Source of the DNA: Deltaproteobacteria bacterium | Lineage (GTDB): Bacteria; Desulfobacterota; Dissulfuribacteria; Dissulfuribacterales; UBA3076 | Direction of reading: 5' to 3' | Length of the DNA stretch: 5,461 bases | NCBI GenBank assembly: GCA_027004315.1 | Contig: JALTHV010000016.1 | Location: forward strand, 1 to 5,461 | Shown: piece after piece, positions 1 to 5,461 of the stretch | Layout of the letters: each line of letters starts with the position of its first letter | Numbering within the stretch: position 1 is the stretch's first letter | Program-made: the position numbers and the translations under genes | The notes under the pieces: generated by a model | The model's input: only the letters and a program-made list of their open reading frames with translations | The model's database searches: none | What the model was told of the DNA's origin: nothing

Positions 1-570
1 GAGGATCCAAACGCATGCCGCATTCCAGAGGTCTCTAAGATAGACAGGTCAATAATTGGCCTTGCCAGCAGGCACAGTGGGAGGGCAGGACGAGGCGGCA
101 TGAGGTCCAAAATAGAGGCCGCACGCATGGTAACTGCCTGTGGGGTTCCCATGGTGGTTGCAGGTGGACGGACCGATGGGGTCCTGACGCGGCTCTTTTC
201 CGGAGAGGACCTGGGAACTGTATTTTATGCCAGAAAGAGGCGGAGGATCTACGGACGAAAACCCTGGATTGCCTTTACGCTTGCCAGGCAGGGGGCCGTT
301 GACGTCGACAAGGGGGCAGCCAAGGCCATATTAGAGGAGGGCAAGAGCCTCTTACCAGTTGGAATTACTGGCGTTAAGGGCGATTTCGAGGCCGGGGCCT
401 GTATAGTGGTCCGTAACGGCCGGGAAGAGGATATAGCAGTAGGTCTCAGCGGCTATAGTTCTCAGGACCTTTGTAAGATCTGTGGCTGTCACACAGACGA
501 GATATGTGATAAAATCGGTCCTCATGAGGTAAGAGAGGTCATACACAGGGATAATATGGTTATTTTATAG
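1..570 (+). CDS. proB: Glutamate 5-kinase, C-terminal part (5' end outside window)
   Basis: Glutamate 5-kinase phosphorylates L-glutamate with ATP to glutamyl-5-phosphate, the first step of proline synthesis in the cytoplasm. The frame is open from base 1 with no start, so the gene begins upstream; 189 residues are visible. The ATG at 100 is internal, because the 33 codons before it also fit the family (an EDPNA stretch like the ADPR segment, then IPEV). The nucleotide-binding segment GGMRSK ends in a lysine at 109-111, matching the catalytic Lys217 of E. coli ProB. After it come 152 residues (about 150 in E. coli), so the C-terminus is complete. From about 285 the protein forms a PUA domain (VDVDKGAAKAIL, SLLPVGI, GDF), ending in the typical HRDNMVIL-like tail. 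The family usually has GTGGM where this protein has GRGGM. It lies 11 nt before proA, as expected for a proBA operon. Identification is secure; roughly 180 N-terminal residues are missing. Confidence 0.95.
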   Translation, partial: EDPNACRIPEVSKIDRSIIGLASRHSGRAGRGGMRSKIEAARMVTACGVPMVVAGGRTDGVLTRLFSGEDLGTVFYARKRRRIYGRKPWIAFTLARQGAVDVDKGAAKAILEEGKSLLPVGITGVKGDFEAGACIVVRNGREEDIAVGLSGYSSQDLCKICGCHTDEICDKIGPHEVREVIHRDNMVIL

Positions 571-574
571 GGGG
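569..574 (+). promoter_or_regulatory. Ribosome binding site for proA
   Basis: AGGGGG overlaps the proB stop codon (TAG, 568-570) and lies 7 nt before the proA ATG at 582. It is a G-rich, imperfect Shine-Dalgarno sequence. Its overlap with the proB stop suggests that proA translation is coupled to proB. Confidence 0.6.
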
Positions 575-581
575 ATTAGAG

Positions 582-1841
582 ATGGATGAGATCAAGACGC
601 TGATAGAGAAGATGGCAAAGGAGGCAAAGGGGGCCTCAAGAGAAGTTGCAAGGCTCTCGACCACTGTAAAAGACGATATACTCCTCAGGACTGCAGATCG
701 AATAATAGAGGCTAAGGAGAGTCTACAGGCAGAAAACGAAAAGGACCTCGTAGCCGCAAGGGACAAAGGCCTCAGCGCTGCCTTTATAGACAGATTGACC
801 CTTTCAGACAAGGTCATAGAGTCTATGGCATCTGGTCTTCGGGAGGTGGCGGCCCTGCCAGATCCTGTGGGCGAGATTCCCAGGATGTGGAAGAGGCCCA
901 ATGGCCTCACAGTAGGCAGGGTCAGGATACCACTTGGGGTGATAGGGATGATCTACGAGTCCAGGCCAAATGTCACCATAGATGCGGCGGGCCTGTGTCT
1001 CAAGGCAGGAAATGCCATTATACTCAGGGGTGGATCAGATGCCATCCGCTCCAATCTGGCCTTGTCTTCCATTCTCAAGGAGGTGCTGGCAGAGTTCTCT
1101 GTCCCAGGGACAGCAGCACAGGTAGTGCCGACTACAGACAGGACAGCAGTCAACGAACTCCTCAAGAGAAAGGAGGAGGTAGACGTCATAATCCCGAGGG
1201 GTGGAGAAGGCCTCATCCGCTTTGTGGCAGAAAATTCCCGCATCCCGGTACTTAAGCACTATAAGGGTGTGTGCCATGTATATGTGGACAGATGGGCCGA
1301 TCCGGACATGGCCAAAGAGGTCTGCTTTAACTCCAAGGTGCAGAGACCTGGAGTCTGTAACGCCATGGAGGGCATGCTGGTACACAGAGATATTGCAGAG
1401 GAATTCCTGCCCCCTATGGCAGAGGCCTTTAAGGACGCCGGCGTAGAAATCAGGGGATGTGAACGTACCTGCCAGTTAGTGCCTTTTGCCAGGGCCGCAG
1501 ATGACGGGGACTGGGGAAGGGAGTTTTTGGACCTGATACTCGCAGTAAAGGTGGTAGAGAGTATGGATGAGGCCATGGACTACATAGCCCGTCACGGCTC
1601 TAATCACACAGAGGCCATAATTACAAGGGACTATGCAAGGGCAAGGAGATTCCTGTCAGACGTAGATGCCTCCCTGGTCCTGGTAAATGCCTCTACGCGT
1701 TTTAATGATGGAGGTCAGTTGGGGCTTGGGGCAGAGATAGGGATAAGCACCTCCAAGCTGCACGCCTATGGCCCAATGGGGCTTGAGGAGCTCACTACCA
1801 CAAAATTCATAGCCTTTGGTGACGGGCAGATAAGGAGCTAG
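582..1841 (+). CDS. proA: Glutamate-5-semialdehyde dehydrogenase (gamma-glutamyl phosphate reductase)
   Basis: ProA reduces glutamyl-5-phosphate with NADPH to glutamate-5-semialdehyde, which cyclises to pyrroline-5-carboxylate on the way to proline. The 419 residues match the usual length (about 417). Seen in order: an N-terminal helical region; the ESRPNVT motif at residues 126-132 followed by DAAGLCLKAGNA and GGSDAIRSN of the aldehyde dehydrogenase-type cofactor domain; IIPRGGEGLI; the catalytic cysteine Cys259 in QRPGVCNAME; and the C-terminal signature VNASTRFNDGG, GLGAEIGISTSKLHA, GPMGLEELTT and GDGQIR. The ATG at 582 is favoured because it gives family length and has a ribosome site overlapping the proB stop. 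The gene follows proB by 11 nt and its stop lies 1 nt before the next start, whose ribosome site sits inside the last proA codons. ProB and ProA usually act together, limiting escape of the labile acyl-phosphate. Nothing unusual was seen. Confidence 0.98.
   Translation: MDEIKTLIEKMAKEAKGASREVARLSTTVKDDILLRTADRIIEAKESLQAENEKDLVAARDKGLSAAFIDRLTLSDKVIESMASGLREVAALPDPVGEIPRMWKRPNGLTVGRVRIPLGVIGMIYESRPNVTIDAAGLCLKAGNAIILRGGSDAIRSNLALSSILKEVLAEFSVPGTAAQVVPTTDRTAVNELLKRKEEVDVIIPRGGEGLIRFVAENSRIPVLKHYKGVCHVYVDRWADPDMAKEVCFNSKVQRPGVCNAMEGMLVHRDIAEEFLPPMAEAFKDAGVEIRGCERTCQLVPFARAADDGDWGREFLDLILAVKVVESMDEAMDYIARHGSNHTEAIITRDYARARRFLSDVDASLVLVNASTRFNDGGQLGLGAEIGISTSKLHAYGPMGLEELTTTKFIAFGDGQIRS
1831..1837 (+). 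promoter_or_regulatory. Ribosome binding site for nadD-rsfS
   Basis: TAAGGAG lies within the last codons of proA, 5 nt before the GTG at 1843. It is a strong Shine-Dalgarno match and decides the GTG as start. Its position inside proA implies translational coupling. Confidence 0.8.
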
Positions 1842-1842
1842 G

Positions 1843-2853
1843 GTGCACATAGGTCTATTCGGAGGCACGCTGAACCCAATCCACTTTGGCCACCTCAGGT
1901 CGGCTGAAGAGGTCAGAGAGGCCCTGGGGCTGGATGAGATCTGGTTTGTGCCTGCTGCCTTCCCGCCACATAAGCAGTCTGAGACCCTTACACCCTTTTC
2001 CGATCGTCTTGCCATGGTAAGACTGGCTACAGCACCAGTAGCTTACTTCAAGGTCCTGTCCATTGAGATGGAACGTCCTGGGCCATCCTATTCCATCGAC
2101 ACCCTAAAGGAACTCAGGAGGCTACATGGTAGCAAGGCAAAGTTCTTTTTCATTATAGGGAGTGATGCCTTTCTCGATATCGAGACATGGAAGGGCTATT
2201 CCCACCTCACGGATTTTGCCTCTCTGGTGGTCATGGGACGGAGACATGGAGATCTGGAAAGGGCAAGGGAGGTCATATCCAGGGCCTTCCCTGAACACCG
2301 TGTCCAGGACAAGAGGGGTATTTACGTTGCACCTGGCAGGGAGGCCATCTATTTCAATCCAGTAACTCATCTCGCAATATCAGGGACTGATATACGGCGG
2401 AGGGCGAAGACGGGCCTCTCTGTGCGTTTTCTCGTCCCTGAGGCAGTAAGGAGATATATGAGGGAAAACAGTCTATATGCCCAGCCACTGCCCTTAGGAG
2501 ATAAAAGAGACAGATCCCCAGAGGTGCTTGTCCAAGAGATAGCCTCAGAGGTCTCAGAAAACAAAGGGGAACAGGTCATAGTCCTTGACATGAGAGGTCG
2601 TTCTCCCCTTGCAGACTTTTTCATAATCGCCCATGGACGGTCCACCAGGCATGTCCAGGGTACTGCTGACAAGACGCGGAAAAATCTCAGGAAAAGAGGG
2701 ATCAGGTGCAGGGGGATTGAAGGTGAGCATGAAGGTAAGTGGATATTGATGGACTATGGAGATGTGGTAGTCCACTTATTTTATGAGCCTATTAGGGGTC
2801 TCTATGACCTCGAAGGGCTGTGGAGTGATGTCCCGAGATTGACCCTAAAATAA
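1843..2853 (+). CDS. nadD-rsfS: Fused nicotinate-nucleotide adenylyltransferase / ribosomal silencing factor RsfS
   Basis: One uninterrupted 336-residue frame carries two proteins that are normally separate. Residues 1 to about 212 are NadD, which makes deamido-NAD and pyrophosphate from nicotinate mononucleotide and ATP. The nucleotidyltransferase motif GGTLNPIHFGH is at 7-17, followed by FVPAAFPPHK, GPSYSIDTL, FIIGSDAF and the C-terminal ISGTDIRRR (179-187; the family norm is ISSTxIR), ending in VPEAVRRYMRENSLY. Residues 213-227 are a polar linker. Residues 228-336 are RsfS (DUF143/Iojap family), with IVLDMRGRSPLADFFII, RHVQGTAD, IEGEHEGKWILMDYGDVVVHLF and RGLYDLEGLW. RsfS binds 50S protein uL14 and blocks subunit joining in starvation. 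The GTG start at 1843 follows a strong TAAGGAG and places the GGT motif at the usual distance. The gene begins 1 nt after proA. The two genes are neighbours in many bacteria, so fusion of adjacent frames is the simple explanation. An in-frame ATG at 2458 with its own TAAGGAG could also yield free RsfS. Confidence 0.95.
   Translation: MHIGLFGGTLNPIHFGHLRSAEEVREALGLDEIWFVPAAFPPHKQSETLTPFSDRLAMVRLATAPVAYFKVLSIEMERPGPSYSIDTLKELRRLHGSKAKFFFIIGSDAFLDIETWKGYSHLTDFASLVVMGRRHGDLERAREVISRAFPEHRVQDKRGIYVAPGREAIYFNPVTHLAISGTDIRRRAKTGLSVRFLVPEAVRRYMRENSLYAQPLPLGDKRDRSPEVLVQEIASEVSENKGEQVIVLDMRGRSPLADFFIIAHGRSTRHVQGTADKTRKNLRKRGIRCRGIEGEHEGKWILMDYGDVVVHLFYEPIRGLYDLEGLWSDVPRLTLK
2447..2460 (+). promoter_or_regulatory. 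Possible internal ribosome site and start codon for free RsfS
   Basis: TAAGGAG at 2447-2453 lies 4 nt before an in-frame ATG at 2458-2460 (residue 206 of the fused protein). Initiation here would give a 131-residue protein carrying the whole RsfS domain with a short N-terminal extension. The heptamer is the same as the one before the nadD start, though the spacing is shorter (4 instead of 5 nt). Caution: the bases also encode the conserved VRRYM end of NadD, so the match may be due to AGG/AGA codon preference. Seen in sequence; use as a start is inference. Confidence 0.4.
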
Positions 2854-2866
2854 GGATAGAGGAGAG

Positions 2867-2873
2867 AAAGGAG
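2867..2873 (+). promoter_or_regulatory. Ribosome binding site for gpmI
   Basis: AAAGGAG lies 7 nt before the TTG at 2881, in a purine-rich 27-nt gap after the nadD-rsfS stop. It is the strongest and best-spaced Shine-Dalgarno in the window and supports the unusual TTG start. Confidence 0.8.
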
Positions 2874-2880
2874 CAGGCCA

Positions 2881-4425
2881 TTGAAATCTGATATCAGGTC
2901 TATCCGTCCGGTCATGCTGGTCATAATGGATGGCTGGGGATGGCGGGAAGAGACAGAGGGCAATGCCGTACGCCTTGCCAATACCCCAAATGTAGATCAA
3001 TACCGCAGGGAATATCCCTTTACGCTCCTTGATGCCTCTGGTGAGGCCGTTGGTCTGCCATCCGGCCAGATGGGGAACTCTGAGGTAGGACACCTGAACC
3101 TCGGTGCAGGCAGGATCGTCTATCAGGAACTCACCCGTATCAATATGGCCATCAGGGACGGCTCCTTTTTCAGAAACCAGGTATTGCTGGATATCATGGA
3201 CAGGGTCCAGGCAGGCGGTACCCTGCATCTCATAGGATTGGTATCGGATGGCGGTGTACACAGTGAGTTGGAGCACCTCTTTGCCATTATCAAAATGGCA
3301 CGAGAGAAAGGGCTCAAGAAGGTCTGCGTTCATGCACTCTTAGATGGCCGTGACACTGTCCCCACAAGTGGAGCGGGCTATGTCAGGCAGTTGCTCTCCG
3401 AGATGAAACATTCAGGTCTGGGAGAGATCGCTACGGTCATAGGCCGCTACTATGCCATGGATCGTGACAAGAGATGGGACCGTGTAGAACTGGCCTACAG
3501 GGCCTTGGTGAGAGGTGAAGGACGTGGGGCTGGAGACCCGGTAAAGGCAATAGAGGAGTCCTACTCCAGGGGTGAGACTGACGAATTCATAAAACCCGTA
3601 ATCATCTCTGATACACCAATGCACCAGATCAGGGAGGGAGATGGGGTCATATTCTTTAATTTCAGGGCAGACAGGGCCAGGGAACTCACCAGGGCCCTCA
3701 CGGAACCGGGTTTTTCTGAATTTGATGTACATGATCGCCCTGAGCTTGCAGGTTTTGTCTGTATGACCCAGTATGACGAGCACTTCAATCTCCCTGTGGC
3801 CTTCCCTCCCCAACACCTTGAGCATATCCTGGGTCAGGAGGTGAGTGAGGCAGGGCTCTGGCAGCTCCGCATAGCAGAGACAGAGAAATATGCCCATGTG
3901 ACATATTTCTTTAACGGGGGGGAGGAAAATCCATTCCCCAGGGAGGACAGGTGTCTGATCCCATCTCCCAGGGAGGTTGCGACCTACGACCAGAAGCCCG
4001 GAATGAGCGCCGAGGCCATAACTGGGGAACTCTTGAAGCGCATAGATCAAGGTAAGTACTCCCTGATAGTGGTCAACTTTGCGAATGGAGACATGGTGGG
4101 GCATACTGGCAACCTGCCTGCTGCCATAGAGGCCTGCGAGGTAGTGGACCGATGCGTGGGACGGATAAGCGAGGCCTGGAGGTCCCGGGGCGGGGCGGCT
4201 ATCGTGACGGCAGATCATGGAAATGCAGAGGTAATGCTGACCCCGGACCACGGACCTGCTACGGCCCACACTACCTCACCGGTCCCCTTGTATCTCATCG
4301 ACGACCAGCGCAGGGACATGCACCTGAATCGAGGGATACTGGCGGATGTGGCCCCCACCATCCTGGCCCTTCAGGGCCTTTCTGTCCCGGAGGCCATGAC
4401 AGGAAAGGTGCTCTTCAGACAGTAG
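2881..4425 (+). CDS. gpmI: 2,3-bisphosphoglycerate-independent phosphoglycerate mutase
   Basis: GpmI interconverts 3- and 2-phosphoglycerate in glycolysis and gluconeogenesis through a phosphoserine intermediate, using two metal ions (usually Mn2+). It belongs to the alkaline phosphatase superfamily. The 514 residues match the usual length (about 510). Visible active-site elements: Asp17 in MDGWGW; nucleophile Ser67 in MGNSEVGHLNLGAGRIVYQ; HALLDGRDTVP (151-161) of the phosphotransferase domain; Asp404 and His408 in NGDMVGH; Asp445 and His446 in TADHGNAE; and His463 in TAHTTSPVP. These correspond to the ligands known in the Geobacillus enzyme (D12, S62, D403, H407, D444, H445, H462), so the enzyme looks intact. 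The start is TTG at 2881, chosen for its AAAGGAG 7 nt upstream; the next in-frame ATG (2914) falls only five codons before the DGWG motif and would remove the start of the first strand. It follows nadD-rsfS by 27 nt, with no rlmH between, and ends 6 nt before the ABC ATPase. Confidence 0.98.
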   Translation: MKSDIRSIRPVMLVIMDGWGWREETEGNAVRLANTPNVDQYRREYPFTLLDASGEAVGLPSGQMGNSEVGHLNLGAGRIVYQELTRINMAIRDGSFFRNQVLLDIMDRVQAGGTLHLIGLVSDGGVHSELEHLFAIIKMAREKGLKKVCVHALLDGRDTVPTSGAGYVRQLLSEMKHSGLGEIATVIGRYYAMDRDKRWDRVELAYRALVRGEGRGAGDPVKAIEESYSRGETDEFIKPVIISDTPMHQIREGDGVIFFNFRADRARELTRALTEPGFSEFDVHDRPELAGFVCMTQYDEHFNLPVAFPPQHLEHILGQEVSEAGLWQLRIAETEKYAHVTYFFNGGEENPFPREDRCLIPSPREVATYDQKPGMSAEAITGELLKRIDQGKYSLIVVNFANGDMVGHTGNLPAAIEACEVVDRCVGRISEAWRSRGGAAIVTADHGNAEVMLTPDHGPATAHTTSPVPLYLIDDQRRDMHLNRGILADVAPTILALQGLSVPEAMTGKVLFRQ

Positions 4426-4431
4426 ATAGTC

Positions 4432-5448
4432 ATGACGCATCCGATCTGTGAATTCAGGGAGGTCACCAAGGACTATTCTGTAAGCTATAGCTTTTTTGAT
4501 TCAGGTATGCATAAGATCCGGGCATTGGACAGGGTCAATCTTTCCCTTAATAAGGGAGAGATTCTTGGGCTTGTAGGAGAGAGTGGCTGTGGAAAGACCA
4601 CGCTGGCAAAGATTGCCCTGGGAGTTGAGTCTCCCAGCACAGGGCAGGTCTTTTTTTCTGGAAAAGACATTTCTCACCTGGACAAGACCGGCCTACAAGA
4701 CTTCCGGCGCCAGGCACAGATGGTATTTCAGGACCCCTTCTCTTCTCTGAATCCCAAAAAGATAATTTTCAAGATCCTGAGCGAACCCCTGAAGATACAC
4801 AGACTGTGTCCCAGGAAGCACTATAGAGAACGGGTGACAAAACTCTTGAAAGAAGTTGGCCTGGACGCCAGGGCCCTAAACCGCTATCCCCATGAGTTCA
4901 GCGGAGGTCAGCGTCAACGTATAGGCCTGGCCAGGGCCCTTGCCACAGACCCTGATGTAATAGTTGCAGATGAGCCTACTTCTGCCCTTGATGTCTCTAT
5001 CCAGGCCCAGATCATAAATCTCCTCCTGGACCTCCAGGAGAGACATAGGCTCTCTTATCTATTTATTTCACATGACCTACATATAATACAGTTTGTGAGC
5101 CAGCGTGTGGCCGTCATGTATAAAGGACAACTCATGGAACTGATGCCCAGAAAGGCATTCTTGCAGATGCCAGGGGATCAGGACACCAAATCCATTTATC
5201 CACATCATCCCTATACGCAGCTCCTCCTGAGTGCCGTACCGGTCCCGGATCCGGACAGGCACGTGGTGGTTGGAGACGACTGGGAGAGCAAGGACGAGAT
5301 AGGAGATGGATCTCCCCCAGAGGGATGCGCCTTTTTCCCAAGGTGCAGGATAGCTACTGAGAGGTGCAGAAGAGAACGTCCCCCCTGGATAGAGGTTGCA
5401 AAGAATCACTTTATATCGTGTCATTTCGTGAACGCAGACCCCAAATGA
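4432..5448 (+). CDS. Oligopeptide/dipeptide ABC transporter ATP-binding protein (DppF/OppF type)
   Basis: This is a cytoplasmic ATPase subunit that would power a peptide (or nickel/opine-type) importer. Seen in order over 338 residues: Walker A GESGCGKT (49-56); Q-loop Gln100 in MVFQDPFSSLNP; ABC signature SGGQRQR (157-163); Walker B VIVAD with catalytic Glu181 and D-loop SALD (184-187); H-loop His214 in FISHD; then HPYTQLLLSAVPVPDP and the C-terminal oligopeptide-transporter domain. That tail holds Cys299, Cys305, Cys312 and Cys330, spaced C-x5-C-x6-C-x17-C, like the iron-sulfur-binding tail of related Dpp/Opp ATPases. Between the NBD and HPYT there is a somewhat long segment (PGDQDTKSIYPH). 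The ATG at 4432 fits the family N-terminus but has no good ribosome site; the gap to gpmI is 6 nt, suggesting coupling to gpmI translation. Permeases, binding protein and the DppD/OppD partner are not in the window, so substrate cannot be assigned. DppF is preferred over DppD from the AVPVPDP region and the QDPFSSLNP motif. Confidence 0.92.
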   Translation: MTHPICEFREVTKDYSVSYSFFDSGMHKIRALDRVNLSLNKGEILGLVGESGCGKTTLAKIALGVESPSTGQVFFSGKDISHLDKTGLQDFRRQAQMVFQDPFSSLNPKKIIFKILSEPLKIHRLCPRKHYRERVTKLLKEVGLDARALNRYPHEFSGGQRQRIGLARALATDPDVIVADEPTSALDVSIQAQIINLLLDLQERHRLSYLFISHDLHIIQFVSQRVAVMYKGQLMELMPRKAFLQMPGDQDTKSIYPHHPYTQLLLSAVPVPDPDRHVVVGDDWESKDEIGDGSPPEGCAFFPRCRIATERCRRERPPWIEVAKNHFISCHFVNADPK

Positions 5449-5461
5449 TGTAACTTCTTTT

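Noticed and set aside
2845..3333. 162-codon minus-strand open frame across the nadD-rsfS/gpmI junction
   Set aside because: It overlaps the conserved start of gpmI, matches no family I recognise, and is best explained as a shadow frame.
3412..4269. 285-codon open frame on the minus strand inside gpmI
   Set aside because: It lies wholly opposite a complete, motif-rich gpmI, shows no recognisable motif, and its composition looks like antisense translation of AGG/GAG-rich codons.
4401..4408. AGGAAAGG as ribosome site for the ABC gene
   Set aside because: It ends over 20 nt before the ATG at 4432, too far for a normal Shine-Dalgarno; coupling to gpmI is more likely.
568..4425. TAG used as stop for proB, proA and gpmI, hinting at recoding such as pyrrolysine
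   Set aside because: All three stops fall at the expected family C-terminus and are followed at once by the next gene, so they are ordinary terminations.
4152..4451. 99-codon plus-strand frame overlapping the end of gpmI and start of the ABC gene
   Set aside because: It is out of frame with two well-supported genes, is rich in Gly/Pro/His/Arg as expected of a shifted frame, and has no motif.
5445..5453. ATGATG overlapping the stop of the ABC gene, as an ATGA-type start of a next gene
   Set aside because: Both ATGs are in one frame that meets TAA at 5451-5453, so no protein can start there.
5449..5461. T-rich end of the window as a terminator tail
   Set aside because: No inverted repeat precedes it and the window ends there; not enough sequence to support a terminator.

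Overview
The window is a dense, single-strand (+) run of five genes with almost no intergenic space: the 3' part of proB, then proA, a fused nadD-rsfS gene, gpmI, and an oligopeptide/dipeptide-type ABC transporter ATPase. Gaps between genes are 11, 1, 27 and 6 nt, so the whole stretch reads as one probable polycistronic unit. I see no RNA genes, mobile elements, long repeats, CRISPR array or convincing terminator.

Organism: a bacterium with moderately high GC, many AGG/AGA arginine and ATA isoleucine codons, and GTG/TTG starts beside strong AAGGAG ribosome sites. The order proB-proA-nadD-rsfS-gpmI resembles the cluster (often obgE-proB-proA-nadD-rsfS-rlmH-gpmI) I associate with Desulfobacterota (former Deltaproteobacteria). 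The AGG/ATA bias would fit a thermophilic or anaerobic member. This placement is inference from gene order and codon use, not from a search.

Layout. 1-570: C-terminal half of glutamate 5-kinase, including its PUA domain. 582-1841: glutamate-5-semialdehyde dehydrogenase, the next proline-biosynthesis step. 1843-2853: one open frame encoding NadD (NAD synthesis) followed directly by RsfS (ribosomal silencing factor), usually two separate genes. 2881-4425: cofactor-independent phosphoglycerate mutase. 4432-5448: a DppF/OppF-like ATPase with a four-cysteine C-terminal motif, with none of its usual partners in view.

The most interesting point is the nadD-rsfS fusion. The joined frame also contains a TAAGGAG ribosome site 4 nt before an in-frame ATG (residue 206) at the domain boundary. 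The same heptamer precedes the nadD start. The locus could therefore make both a bifunctional NadD-RsfS protein and a free 131-residue RsfS. Secondary points are the absence of rlmH between rsfS and gpmI, the orphan ABC ATPase apparently coupled to gpmI, and its probable iron-sulfur-binding tail.
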